Shown here: positions 33,529-42,850 of the stretch, one piece after another
How positions within the stretch are numbered: position 1 is the first letter of the stretch
Layout of the letters: each line of letters starts with the position of its first letter
Origin: Gimesia sp.
GTDB taxonomy: Bacteria > Planctomycetota > Planctomycetia > Planctomycetales > Planctomycetaceae
Assembly: GCF_040219335.1 (NCBI RefSeq)
Contig: NZ_JAVJSQ010000031.1
Coordinates: 186,001-250,000, forward strand
Reading direction: 5' to 3'
Length of the DNA: 64,000 bases
Position numbers and translations under genes: made by a program
The notes under the pieces: model-generated
What the model was told of the DNA's origin: nothing
The model's database searches: none
Seen by the model: the letters and a program-made list of their open reading frames with translations, nothing else

Positions 33529-35235
33529 TCAGGCTCCTTTTTTCAGTTGAATTGAATCCTCAAAGATTTGAGACAGTTCAGACTGGTCCTGAAACCGCAG
33601 GATACTCTCCAATTCCACCGAGTTTAAATCCGCTGGGGAGCCGGTCATTCCTTCGAGATGATATTCAAATCCATCTGCAGTTTTTCTGTTAAATACAATA
33701 GTTACACCGAGTTCCCTCTCATAATCCTGTTTCAGAGCAGGTGAAAGTTCATGTTTCAATACAATCTTCATACGCGTAAGCCTATTGACTTGCGGTAATT
33801 CATCGGGCTTTACCTGAATCGTAGACTTCTGTTGCTGTCTGAAAACCTGATTACAGAGTTTGCGTACCTGACGATGCAGTTCTGTCAGGATGTAGAACTG
33901 TTGCAGATATTGCCAGGTTTTCTCTTTAACAAATTTCTTGAGACCAGGGTGCTCAATTGAGTTACGGGTCGCATCAGGCAATGAGTCACTTATCAAATTC
34001 TTTGCCATCAGAAGATCTTCGTCACGATGAAACCTGTAAGTTAGAATTCGAAGATAATATTGGATGAGAACTTTCAAATTCGATCGGCGGTCGTCCCTCA
34101 GTTCTTCAGCGACCAGGCTCTTTAACTTTTCGTAATATTCATTCTGAAAGCAACGTTCATAGAGGAATTGTTCGACAGTAAATCTGTGGTAATTTTCAGT
34201 CTGCCCCAAAATCCCCTCTTCAAATTTGAACTTGAAAAGCTGGAGATAAATCAGCGAGAGAATTTTCCGCAACCTGGCATTACCCGGATTCTTTTCCAAT
34301 TTATTCTCTAACAAGCGACAACTGCTGTGTATTAAGGAAAGTTGCCTCACAGGCTGGTCAAGATATCCATTTAATTCCAGATAGACATCGTAATTCTGTT
34401 TCAAATCAGAAATTCCCAACAGTTGATCCCATACAGGATGCAACTTACCAAAGACCGTCGCCATTTCTCCCGCCGTTTCCTGTCGACGGCAGAAGCCCTC
34501 CACTTCATATTCATGAAAATGCAATGCGTGTGCTGCCGGAGCATAGAAAACCTGCATCCCATGTGAAGACAGTCGATAAGCCAGTTCAGTGTCTTCAAAA
34601 TTGACTTTGTAAAACCGCGTATCGAAGTTGATCGGTTCCAGTGACAGCAGTTTGCTGGATACACTGACGTTGCACGTATAGAAGTGGGTGTAGTCGACAA
34701 AACTGTTTTCGGACATCTGGTCAAAACAAAACTGTTCGTGCCCGATCTGAGTAATATGAGTCAGAAGATGATTCTGCTTCTGTTCGGGATGCCAGTCGAC
34801 TCGCCCCAGGATGGCAACATGATCACCGAATTCTTTCCCCAGTCTGACATGTAGATTTAAGAGGTCCGTTCCTGGATAGATGTCATCGCCGAGAAAGAGC
34901 AGTCGTCGTCCCCTGGCTGCCTCAATCCCGCTGTTTCTCGCTTTTGCAGGACCTGCATGCGGATTGGCCAGAATCTGCATTGGCAGCCTGTTTTGATACG
35001 ACTTGAGGATCTTTATGGTTTCATCTTCTGAACCATCATCACAAAAAATCACTTCATAATCGACAGTGGTCGCAGCATCTGCTTTCAGCCAGCAATTCAG
35101 TAAGTCCATAAGTCGATCAGCCCTGTTGTAGGTTGGAATAACAACGCTGAGTTCAACAGGATATGACTTATGATCTGGATCTGGCGGAAAGGCACTAAGT
35201 CTGTTTTGAGATGATGACACTGAAATCCATTCCAT
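33529..35235 (-). CDS. family 2 glycosyltransferase with long C-terminal extension
   Basis: A 568-residue protein. The GT-A domain (about 28-260) shows the N-terminal LSVVIPTYNRADRL, CDDGSED for the nucleotide, the metal site D117-D118 in LGDDIYP, and the FEDTELAYRL acceptor motif near 220. Residues about 290-568 are helical and lysine/leucine-rich with no recognised domain. The enzyme presumably adds sugars to a cell-surface polymer or protein. The gene and its flanks look distinctly more AT-rich than the neighbours, and no polysaccharide operon surrounds it, which hints at acquired DNA. No ribosome site is obvious before the ATG. Confidence 0.85.
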   Translation of the reverse strand: MEWISVSSSQNRLSAFPPDPDHKSYPVELSVVIPTYNRADRLMDLLNCWLKADAATTVDYEVIFCDDGSEDETIKILKSYQNRLPMQILANPHAGPAKARNSGIEAARGRRLLFLGDDIYPGTDLLNLHVRLGKEFGDHVAILGRVDWHPEQKQNHLLTHITQIGHEQFCFDQMSENSFVDYTHFYTCNVSVSSKLLSLEPINFDTRFYKVNFEDTELAYRLSSHGMQVFYAPAAHALHFHEYEVEGFCRRQETAGEMATVFGKLHPVWDQLLGISDLKQNYDVYLELNGYLDQPVRQLSLIHSSCRLLENKLEKNPGNARLRKILSLIYLQLFKFKFEEGILGQTENYHRFTVEQFLYERCFQNEYYEKLKSLVAEELRDDRRSNLKVLIQYYLRILTYRFHRDEDLLMAKNLISDSLPDATRNSIEHPGLKKFVKEKTWQYLQQFYILTELHRQVRKLCNQVFRQQQKSTIQVKPDELPQVNRLTRMKIVLKHELSPALKQDYERELGVTIVFNRKTADGFEYHLEGMTGSPADLNSVELESILRFQDQSELSQIFEDSIQLKKGA

Positions 35236-36161
35236 ATTTCTAAATCGAAAATGAGTTCGAAAGGCTTATATGGCGGTGGTATGTGAGATGAGATTTAAAT
35301 GCCCGGGGATGGCAGAGAGGAGTCTGAGAGGTTCCAGGTAAACTTATAGACCAAACATCAAGATACGTAAAGCCCAAGATCCAAAGCCTGCATGCAAAGC
35401 AAATGATAACATTTTAAGCCAAATATAAGACAGATTATCACGACCAGCGAAACATTACACATACATAAAAGACAGGTCTGTAGATTTATTACTTATAGTA
35501 ATTCTAGCCAATACAACTTATTTTCATGGTGTATCTTAGGTAAATGCGGAATACTCGATTCTCTTTAGTGGAGATCAGACAACTGTCGCCAGAGGAAACC
35601 GTCTAATGAACAAATACGAACATTCCTGTCTGATGCTTTCAGTAACCTGTTCTTCTTCCCCTGAGTCATCGGTTGTAAAATCTGGAAAGCCTCTCCACTT
35701 GCCTCAAAAAATAACTTCAGAAGATCAATCTATCCCCTCCCAGAGACAGAAAAGCTCATTCGGATTTCAGAGAAGCGATCTGCTGGAGATAAGGTTCTCA
35801 TGATTGCATGATCTTCTTCAGGGGCGCGCACGGGTCAAGGGCAGAAACTCTCCAATGGTTTTGAAACCAGGCTGAAGCTGCGGTCAGATGAGTTGATTGT
35901 GCTCCGAATATGCTGTGAAATGATTTGAAAATCAGGGAGACAATTTGAAGATGTGCCTGATGTTCCGGTGAAAAACGGGAAAAATCGACGTCGATTCAGG
36001 TGCTGCTGACGAACCGGTTCAACAGATTCCAGTGCACGCATCATCCGCCTCGCGCGCGAAGCACAATTGCACAACAATACGATTCGGAGAGGGGGGTTCA
36101 AGATCAGTCTGTTCAGCTGAAAAATGGAGATTTGTACTCAACGACCTGCGTAATCTTCATT
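35236..36161. other. AT-rich, gene-poor region
   Basis: Over 900 bases without a convincing gene. A 65-codon frame at 35606-35803 (+) has AGAGGA nine bases before its ATG but gives an unremarkable serine-rich product, and an 88-codon frame at 35835-36101 (-) looks like noise. A 14-base perfect palindrome (AATCGACGTCGATT) lies at 35983-35996. The sequence changes from AT-rich (35240-35800) to more mixed (35810-36100), as at an old junction. I find no transposase remnant or inverted ends. Confidence 0.4.
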
Positions 36162-36827
36162 CTAAAACCAGAGCAGTAAATACCATGCAATAGAATGACT
36201 GAGGAGTACGAGCAAGTTACCTACGCTATGTAATATCAGAGGAATCAGAATCGTTTCACTTTTGAGAAACGCCCAGGCCAGAAACAAACCACCCAGCAGA
36301 TTTTCAGGGCTGGGATTCCCATAAATAATGTGTAGTAACCCGAATAGAATTCCACTTACAGCGATCGTTTTCCGTTCGCCAATCAGGCTGTTTAACGAGA
36401 CGCAGACCACAAATCTATAGATGGTTTCTTCCTGAAGAGGCGCCTCAATACACGATCCGGGAAGGAGTAGAAAAAAATGCTGAGGTTCGAAAAAATGAAA
36501 GGGGATTTCGTATCCCATTCGATACCAGAGCCCCCATCCCAAACCGATACAGATTGTGATAATAACGCCGATCTTGAGTGACGTTTTCACCCAGATACTC
36601 CAACCCTGTATAGGACGTCCCTGCAGTCCCAATGATTTGAGATTTCCTTCATTCAGATAGACCAGCGCAGCAAACGCGACCAGAGCCAATGAGAGACGGT
36701 AGCGGTCATAAACGTAATTGCCGTGAATCAACAGCATGTCGAGACCGACGGCAAAGACAGCGATTCCCAGGGACCAGTTCTGTTTGCAATACTGCTGCTC
36801 TATCCCTCTTCCGATTGCTGAATGCAC
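36162..36827 (-). CDS. CPBP-family intramembrane metalloprotease
   Basis: A 221-residue membrane protein with six to seven predicted helices. The protease motifs are EE-x3-R in APLQEETIYRF (E133, E134, R138), F-x3-H in LFGLLHIIYG (H166), and H-x3-N in ILHSVGN near the C-terminus, the full set of the CAAX-protease/bacteriocin-processing (CPBP, ABI) family. Such enzymes cleave membrane substrates or give immunity to peptides; the target here is unknown. It lies at the right end of the AT-rich stretch, 53 bases after the Tat amidohydrolase gene on the same strand, with a different composition from it. Confidence 0.82.
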   Translation of the reverse strand: MHSAIGRGIEQQYCKQNWSLGIAVFAVGLDMLLIHGNYVYDRYRLSLALVAFAALVYLNEGNLKSLGLQGRPIQGWSIWVKTSLKIGVIITICIGLGWGLWYRMGYEIPFHFFEPQHFFLLLPGSCIEAPLQEETIYRFVVCVSLNSLIGERKTIAVSGILFGLLHIIYGNPSPENLLGGLFLAWAFLKSETILIPLILHSVGNLLVLLSHSIAWYLLLWF

Positions 36828-36880
36828 GCGATCCTCACTGACTCGAAAGATTCCAAGGACTGCTTATGATAGCTTCTGAG

Positions 36881-37852
36881 TTATTCCCCCGGATATTTAT
36901 CCCAGCGATAAGCGACTTTGGAGTTCTGCCAGAAGACTTTATCGAGGGCTGCCTGCCCTTTGTCCTGCAGATAATCGACCAGTATTTTCTGTAGCGTTAC
37001 ATAGTCGGCGGCCCGCTCTGAGACAGGCCAGTTACTGCCGAAGATCATGCGGTCGACACCAATCTGGTTCCAGATGACATCCAGCGTCGGGCGGTAATAG
37101 TCCACATCTGCGGGGACATCATTCGGACGATGTCGCGAGGCACCTTCCACCAGGGCAGAGACCTTGATGAAGACCTGCTTCTGATCAGCCAGTGCTTGCA
37201 TGTAACGCCGCCATTCGGGATCGATTTCGTCGCCTTTGATCACAACGTTGCCGATGTGATCAACAACGATACTCAGGTCGGGAACCTGTTGGGCGACCTT
37301 GCGGGCCGCATCCAGGGTGACTGGTCCGCCGTTGAGATCGACCTGCAGGCCCTTGTCGGCCATGAATTTCAGATCGTCGATGAAGCGGGGTTGGGAGAGT
37401 CCTGGTTCGACCAGATTATGATTCACTCGGATGCCTTTGTAGATCGGGTTCTTAGCGAACCGTTTCAGTTGCTGACGAAACTGGGGATCGCCGGGAGTCA
37501 GACGTCCGACGAAGCCGATAATCACCGGATTGTCTTTCGCCACATCGAGGATCCACTGGTTGTCTTCGACCAGTTTACTGGCCTCCACAACGACGGTCGC
37601 ATTGACCGGCTGGTACTTCTTCAGCGCCACGAAGTCTTTAGGAAGGACGGTCCGGTAGAGCGATGAATTCTTTGGGGGCCAGGGAACTCCCTCGGGACGG
37701 CTGGGATCGTAGAAGTGGGTGTGCGTATCGACAACCTTCTGAGGCAGTAATTCCTGTGTTTTCTCCGCAGCAGCAAAGTTAAGACCAGTCTGAGCTGCGA
37801 CAAGGCCTGCCGAAGCCGATTTCAGGAAGTGACGACGATTCATGGATTGCAT
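36881..37852 (-). CDS. Tat-exported amidohydrolase (fuconolactonase-like TIM barrel)
   Basis: A 323-residue protein. The twin-arginine signal is MNRRHFLKSAS followed by a hydrophobic stretch (about 14-28). The barrel starts VVDTHTHFYDPSRP with the metal-type HxH, later VVDHIGN and MIFGSNWPVS, as in COG3618 enzymes (L-fuconolactonase, rhamnonolactonase, dicarboxylate lactonase). It is expected to hydrolyse a sugar lactone or similar cyclic ester outside the cytoplasm. The start at 37852 is preferred over Met4 because GAGG lies about seven bases upstream. It diverges from the DUF11-like membrane protein gene. Confidence 0.87.
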   Translation of the reverse strand: MQSMNRRHFLKSASAGLVAAQTGLNFAAAEKTQELLPQKVVDTHTHFYDPSRPEGVPWPPKNSSLYRTVLPKDFVALKKYQPVNATVVVEASKLVEDNQWILDVAKDNPVIIGFVGRLTPGDPQFRQQLKRFAKNPIYKGIRVNHNLVEPGLSQPRFIDDLKFMADKGLQVDLNGGPVTLDAARKVAQQVPDLSIVVDHIGNVVIKGDEIDPEWRRYMQALADQKQVFIKVSALVEGASRHRPNDVPADVDYYRPTLDVIWNQIGVDRMIFGSNWPVSERAADYVTLQKILVDYLQDKGQAALDKVFWQNSKVAYRWDKYPGE

Positions 37853-38160
37853 GGGGGTACCTCGAGGCTGGTGAATCTGGATGTCTGTACGCCGTTCTTA
37901 ACAGCATATCAGAACTTGGACCGCTGGCCAGTCAGAATTCCTGCGGAGGAGCAAATCTCCAAGGCTCACGTTTGAACAACGAGCCCGGCTTGACTTATCT
38001 ATTTTCACAGACAGTCGCTCTGAAGGGCCGAATCAGGAAACGCACTTCCCATAGAGGGCTCTTTTTGCTAACTTTCACGCACTGTCTATCTTACTATGCA
38101 TCTTATGGGAGCCTGTTGCCAGGGTTGGCAACGTGCAAATTCAACGGACTTGAGATTGTG
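37853..38160. promoter_or_regulatory. divergent intergenic region with a strong inverted repeat
   Basis: GTTGCCA-GGGT-TGGCAAC at 38117-38134 is a perfect inverted repeat with seven-base arms ending 26 bases before the ATG of the DUF11-like gene. It could be an operator or a hairpin in the leader. A frame starting at TTG 37972 runs through the region into that gene, but the residues look non-coding. Confidence 0.45.
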
Positions 38161-39894
38161 ATGCCCCAGCCGGAAAACCGTAATTCGAAATGGAATCAGC
38201 GTGAGGAACTCACGTCTGAAGCGGAAACGGAAGCGGTCGAGAGTGGGGAATACAGTGATCTCGCCGATGAGCCTGCTCAGGAAGCGGACTGGTATTCGCA
38301 TGAAATCGACGACGATGCCGACGAATACGACCTCTCCTTGAAGTTCGAAGACTTTGCTCCGCTCTGGCTGCAGAAAGCCAAATCATTATACGACAGCAAC
38401 CCGGAATGGTCGGTGGCCTCAGCACTAGGTGTCCTGGCGTTGACTCTGACCACCCTGCTCTTTCTATCGATGCCCGCACCTTCGAAAGAACCTGTGGCAG
38501 CAGTTCCTGAAGCGGAGATCCCCTTTATTCTGGAACCGACGGTCACTTACCAGGACTTTGACTCGGAGCCCATTGACACACGCCTCGAAGTCGAACCGGA
38601 TGCTGCTTTGCCGGTGGAGTTGATGGAGAGTGAACCGCTGCTGGTCTCTTTTGGAGAATTGCCAAACACTCTGGTAGAACACGCAGCCCCCCGGGAAAGA
38701 ATGCCGGAATTTACGCTGCCCGATTTCAACATCCCTCCCGAGCCTCCAGCGGCTGCGCCTGAACTGGCGATGAATGTTCAACGAATTCAGATCATCGAAC
38801 GCGAGATGCTCGATCCTGCGATTGACGAACCATTTCTGGTAGAAGCGAACCCAACGGCGATAGCGAATCCACAACAACTGGAGCCAGGCGACCGGCTGCT
38901 GTTTGATCGAAGCTGGCAGCGCATCGATCTCGTCCGGGCGGATCAACAGTCCGAGCCCGCCATTCGTCCCACCTTGTACCACGAACGTTTTCCGGGAGGA
39001 GAACATGTGCAGGTCGGACGCGAGCAACCACAGGAACGGAGCCGACTGGATCACCTCACACGCGTGACTGCACCGCGACAACAGGAAGAGCTCCAAATTG
39101 AAATCCGTAAGCAGGCTCCTCAGGAAGGGTCTTCTCAAAAACTGTTGACTTATTCCATTCTGGTTAAGAATGGAGGCAGCTCACCCGTTTATGATGTGCA
39201 GGTAGAAGAGACGATTTCTCCAACTGCGAGCCTGGTAGATCTTTCACCGTCGGCTGAAGTCAATCAGAATCTGGTCACCTGGAAAATGCCACAACTGGAT
39301 GCCGGCGAAGAACGGGAACTGCAGGTTAAAGTCTTTCCGAATCAGGAAGGTCAGGTACAGACCAGTTCTGCGATCCGCCTGGCCTCAAATGTGACTTCGG
39401 CCACGGAAATTACCGCCCCCGAACTGGCCCTACAGGTTAATGGTCCCGAAGCGGTCACCGCGGGTGAAGTATTCGCGATGGATTTTCTGATTACGAATCA
39501 GGGACAGCAGTCTCAGGCGGATGTGAGTCTGAATCTGGATCTTCCCGAAGGTCTCACACACGACCAGGGGCGTCAGTTGACCTTCAAAATTGATCAGCTC
39601 GCAGGAAATGAATCACGCCGGTTGCGTGCCCGAGTGAAAGCAGTCAAGACCGGGCAGGTCACTTCGCAGGCCGTACTTGTTCTGCAGGGCCGCTCGCTGG
39701 ACGAAGCCGCTTTGCAGCAGGAAGTCAGTGCTCCTGCTCCTCAACCAGAGGCCAAACCTGCAACACCACAGCAACCGGCTGCTCCCGCGAAGCCAGCTAC
39801 TCCCACGCCAGCACAGCCGGCTCCTGTAACGGCTCCCAACTGCCCCTGTCAGCCGCCTGTCTATTATCTGCCTGTTCCCTGGATGATCCCCTGA
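38161..39894 (+). CDS. single-pass membrane protein with DUF11-like repeats and proline-rich tail
   Basis: A 577-residue protein when started at ATG 38161. An acidic N-terminal region (about 15-75), a membrane helix (about 85-102, SVASALGVLALTLTTLLFL) and a long extracytoplasmic part follow. The latter has two beta-sandwich units of the DUF11/conserved-repeat kind (about 315-420, LLTYSILVKNGG; and 425-525, FAMDFLITNQG), then an alanine/proline-rich tail ending in CPCQPPVYYLPVPW. DUF11-like modules are common in large planctomycete surface proteins and are thought to be structural. No enzymatic motif is visible. Confidence 0.75.
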   Translation: MPQPENRNSKWNQREELTSEAETEAVESGEYSDLADEPAQEADWYSHEIDDDADEYDLSLKFEDFAPLWLQKAKSLYDSNPEWSVASALGVLALTLTTLLFLSMPAPSKEPVAAVPEAEIPFILEPTVTYQDFDSEPIDTRLEVEPDAALPVELMESEPLLVSFGELPNTLVEHAAPRERMPEFTLPDFNIPPEPPAAAPELAMNVQRIQIIEREMLDPAIDEPFLVEANPTAIANPQQLEPGDRLLFDRSWQRIDLVRADQQSEPAIRPTLYHERFPGGEHVQVGREQPQERSRLDHLTRVTAPRQQEELQIEIRKQAPQEGSSQKLLTYSILVKNGGSSPVYDVQVEETISPTASLVDLSPSAEVNQNLVTWKMPQLDAGEERELQVKVFPNQEGQVQTSSAIRLASNVTSATEITAPELALQVNGPEAVTAGEVFAMDFLITNQGQQSQADVSLNLDLPEGLTHDQGRQLTFKIDQLAGNESRRLRARVKAVKTGQVTSQAVLVLQGRSLDEAALQQEVSAPAPQPEAKPATPQQPAAPAKPATPTPAQPAPVTAPNCPCQPPVYYLPVPWMIP

Positions 39895-39988
39895 ACAACG
39901 CAGAGTTGAATGGCTCTCCCGACTTCGGTTACTATCAACGCTGAACTCAGCATCGGAATGTAACCCTGGAATCAGTGGAGAACTCACC

Positions 39989-41470
39989 ATGTCTGCCTGC
40001 CTCGCTGTAATGTCGCCACGCCTGTTTCTACTTGGCCTGCTCGTATTTCTGGTGAATGATCACCAAAGCACTTCCGCATACGGACAGCAGCTGGATCATA
40101 AACAGGGAGAGATGGCAGGAGAGGTCGATTCCGGTTCCGTTATTCTGCAGTCTCGACTGACGGCTCCTGAACTGGACGAAACGGGCGATGTTCCCGGCAG
40201 AGCGGGTGTGGGGCGATTTGAAATCTCGACGGACAAGAGTTTTTCCATTTCGCGTTATACGGACTGGCTGACGGCCAAACCCGAATCTGACTTTATCCTG
40301 AAAACAAAAGTGACAGGCCTCCAACCGGGAACCCGCTATTTTTATCGCCTGCAGTTTGGTGCAACAGAGAACAACACCGAAACGGGCCCCGTCAACACAT
40401 TCCAGACACTCCCCGCCCCGGAAACATTGGCCGAGATGTCTTTTGTGGTCGTGACGGGAATGAATTATCGCGCCTTCTATAAAGGGCTTGCCGGGCGTCC
40501 CGCTTACAAAGGAAAAGATCGCGACCTGGGATTTCCGGCACTGGCCAGCATCCTCAAGCTCAGGCCAGACTTTTTCGTGGGCACCGGGGATAACGTCTAC
40601 TACGATCACCCTTACGACAATCCCGCCAGGACACCTGCCGAGCTGAGAAAGAAATGGCACGAACAGTTTGTGCAACCACGCTATGTCGATCTGTTCGCAA
40701 ACGTCCCGACCTATTGGGAAAAGGACGACCACGATTTTCGGTACAACGACTGTGACTTATCAAAGAAGAAGCGTGAGCCGGGAGTCGAACTCGGACTGGA
40801 GACCTTTCGCGAACAGGTGCCAGTCGTGGATCCGGATGAGAGTGATCCGATCACTTACCGTAACTATCGTATGGGCAAGCTGCTGCAGGTCTGGTTCACT
40901 GAAAATCGAGACTATCGCAGCAACAACCGCGACAAAGATGGTCCGGAGAAAACGATCTGGGGGAAGAAACAGCGTGCCTGGCTGCAGGAGACTTTGCAGA
41001 ATTCAGACGCGACGTTCAAGGTGCTGATTTCTCCTACGCCAATGATCGGCCCCGATGGGAAAGGAAAAATTGATAACCACACCAACATCAATGGATTCCG
41101 CCATGAACGCGATTCGTTCTTTCAGTGGATTAAAGATCAGAAGCTGGACGAGAACGGATTTTACATCGTGTGCGGCGACCGTCACTGGCAGTATCATTCG
41201 ATTCATCCGACAGGTGTGGAAGAATTTTCCACCGGTGCACTGGTTGATGCCAACTCGCGACTGGGAGTCGCCCCGGGAAACAAAAAGGGGACCGACCCGG
41301 AAGGCCTGGTCAAGCAGCCATACACTTCGAATCCGGCTTCGGGTGGTTTTCTGTATGTCAAAGTGACACCGAAGAAGGAAGATTCAAAAGCCCTGCTCCA
41401 GTTTCTGTTTTATGACGAGCAGGGTAAGCTGTTGCACCAGGTCGATAAAACGCAGCCTCTGAAACCCTGA
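39989..41470 (+). CDS. exported PhoD-like metallophosphatase
   Basis: A 493-residue protein with a signal peptide (about 1-33), an N-terminal fibronectin-like domain (about 45-135, GLQPGTRYFYRLQF), and a PhoD phosphatase domain. Metal ligands visible: FVGTGDNVYYDHP, WEKDDHDFRYND and VCGDRHWQYHS. PhoD enzymes release phosphate from phosphodiesters and monoesters using Fe/Ca and support phosphate scavenging, although the wider family contains other esterases. The first D-x-N metal site usually seen in VVTG-like strand 1 is modified (VVVTGMNYR), a possible sign of a distinct metal set. The next gene starts 98 bases on. Confidence 0.86.
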   Translation: MSACLAVMSPRLFLLGLLVFLVNDHQSTSAYGQQLDHKQGEMAGEVDSGSVILQSRLTAPELDETGDVPGRAGVGRFEISTDKSFSISRYTDWLTAKPESDFILKTKVTGLQPGTRYFYRLQFGATENNTETGPVNTFQTLPAPETLAEMSFVVVTGMNYRAFYKGLAGRPAYKGKDRDLGFPALASILKLRPDFFVGTGDNVYYDHPYDNPARTPAELRKKWHEQFVQPRYVDLFANVPTYWEKDDHDFRYNDCDLSKKKREPGVELGLETFREQVPVVDPDESDPITYRNYRMGKLLQVWFTENRDYRSNNRDKDGPEKTIWGKKQRAWLQETLQNSDATFKVLISPTPMIGPDGKGKIDNHTNINGFRHERDSFFQWIKDQKLDENGFYIVCGDRHWQYHSIHPTGVEEFSTGALVDANSRLGVAPGNKKGTDPEGLVKQPYTSNPASGGFLYVKVTPKKEDSKALLQFLFYDEQGKLLHQVDKTQPLKP

Positions 41471-41568
41471 CAAAGAGTATTGAAGTTGCCTTGCATCCGG
41501 TGATTCACCAAAGCTAGCATAAATAAAGTCCGTTTCCGGTATGACACTTTACTAATTGAGTCGCACAT

Positions 41569-42840
41569 ATGAACCATGCTCTACGCCTCGCAAGTTTTCT
41601 GATTCTGACCGTCAGTCTCGTGGTCTGTCACCTCGAAACGGTTTCTGCAAATAACGCTTCACCCGGCACGATCAGCATCAGAGCCGGGAAGACTCCGCTG
41701 CAAAATCAACCGGTGAGCGTGGACCTGTCTGATTCCCAAGCGATGACTCAGCCTCTGCATCTGATCGATCCCGCTTCGCAGGAAAAGATTCCGGTTCAGA
41801 TCGAAACCCGGGACGGGCAGCCGAGCCGACTCTGGTTGATTTATCCCGGCACACTGGCAGCCGGTGAGACAAAAACGCTGGATCTGAAAACGGGAGCGGT
41901 ACCTGCGGCCCGCGAAGTGACGATCAAAGATACCGGCAAGGCCTACCAGATCATGATTGGTCAGCATGAGGTTCTGGCCTACAACTACAAGCATGTTCCC
42001 GCGCCGAAAGACCTGCATCCGCTGTATGGCCGCAGTGCTCATATTCATCCGATCGTGACCCCAGGTGGCAAAGTCGTCTCGGATGAATTCCCTCCCGACC
42101 ACGCTCACCAGAGCGGACAGTTTCTGGCGTATACCAAATGTATTTTTGAGGGACGCCCTACCAATTTCTGGGAGATCAAGAGTAACAAGGGCCGCGTACG
42201 GTTTCATAAACTGCTGTCAAAACAGTCAGGTCCGGTGTTCGGTGAATTACAGGTCGAACAGGAATTTGTCGACCTGACAGGAACTGCTGAAAAAGTCGCT
42301 TTGAAAGAGATCTGGACCATTCGTGTCTGGAATCAGCTGGAAGCGGATCCGGAATACTGGATGTACGACATCACTTCCAATGCGCGCTGTGCGTCTGACA
42401 GCCCGCTGTACCTACCTGAATACCATTACGGCGGCATGGCGATCCGCGGTGGTCGGGGCTGGACAAAAGAAAACTGCCGCTTCCTGACATCGAATGGAAA
42501 AACTCGCGAAAACGGCAATCACGACCGCTCCCGCTGGTGTGATATTTCCGGACGGCAAACAGCCGATGAATCTTTCAGTGGCTTTACGATTTTAAGTCAC
42601 CCGCAGAACTTTCGTTTCCCGGAGCCGGTTCGCATTCATCCCTCTATGCCTTACATGGTTTTTACCCCCAGTGTGCTCGGCGACTGGAAAATAGAACCCG
42701 GGACGCCTAATATCAGTCGCTACCGATTTCTGGTTCACAATGGTCAGGCGCTCTCAAACACTGACCAACTCTGGAACAGCTATGCCCACCCACCCCAAGT
42801 CACATTGAAACTGGCTGCTCCCACCGAAACTGAAAAATGA
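41569..42840 (+). CDS. exported DUF6807/PmoA-like protein
   Basis: A 423-residue protein with a signal peptide (about 1-28). After an Ig-like N-terminal region (about 33-120) comes the large beta domain often annotated as PmoA or DUF6807, with the block HPIVTPGGKVVSDEFPPDHAHQSG (about 157-180), which contains a histidine cluster. Despite the name it is unrelated to methane monooxygenase. Members are abundant in planctomycetes next to oxidoreductases and hydrolases; function unproven. It leads a cluster with two amidohydrolase genes, starting ten bases after its stop. Confidence 0.82.
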   Translation: MNHALRLASFLILTVSLVVCHLETVSANNASPGTISIRAGKTPLQNQPVSVDLSDSQAMTQPLHLIDPASQEKIPVQIETRDGQPSRLWLIYPGTLAAGETKTLDLKTGAVPAAREVTIKDTGKAYQIMIGQHEVLAYNYKHVPAPKDLHPLYGRSAHIHPIVTPGGKVVSDEFPPDHAHQSGQFLAYTKCIFEGRPTNFWEIKSNKGRVRFHKLLSKQSGPVFGELQVEQEFVDLTGTAEKVALKEIWTIRVWNQLEADPEYWMYDITSNARCASDSPLYLPEYHYGGMAIRGGRGWTKENCRFLTSNGKTRENGNHDRSRWCDISGRQTADESFSGFTILSHPQNFRFPEPVRIHPSMPYMVFTPSVLGDWKIEPGTPNISRYRFLVHNGQALSNTDQLWNSYAHPPQVTLKLAAPTETEK

Positions 42841-42850
42841 AAGTAACACA

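Noticed and set aside
33492..33554. 20-codon ORF behind a GGAGG site at the end of the hydrolase/GT2 convergence
   Set aside because: Although the ribosome site is strong, the peptide is too short and overlaps the 3' end of the glycosyltransferase gene; likely chance.
35606..35803. Rightward 65-codon frame with AGAGGA upstream
   Set aside because: The ribosome site is decent, but the product has no hydrophobic or structured segment and the C in SVTC does not make a proper lipobox; kept only as a note within the gap.
35835..36101. Leftward 88-codon frame in the AT-rich gap
   Set aside because: No ribosome site, no membrane or domain pattern, arginine/serine-rich as in random translation; I could not connect it to a transposase.
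37972..38160. TTG-initiated N-terminal extension of the DUF11-like gene
   Set aside because: Crosses a palindrome-containing leader, and its residues do not match the acidic start of the protein; ATG 38161 is preferred.
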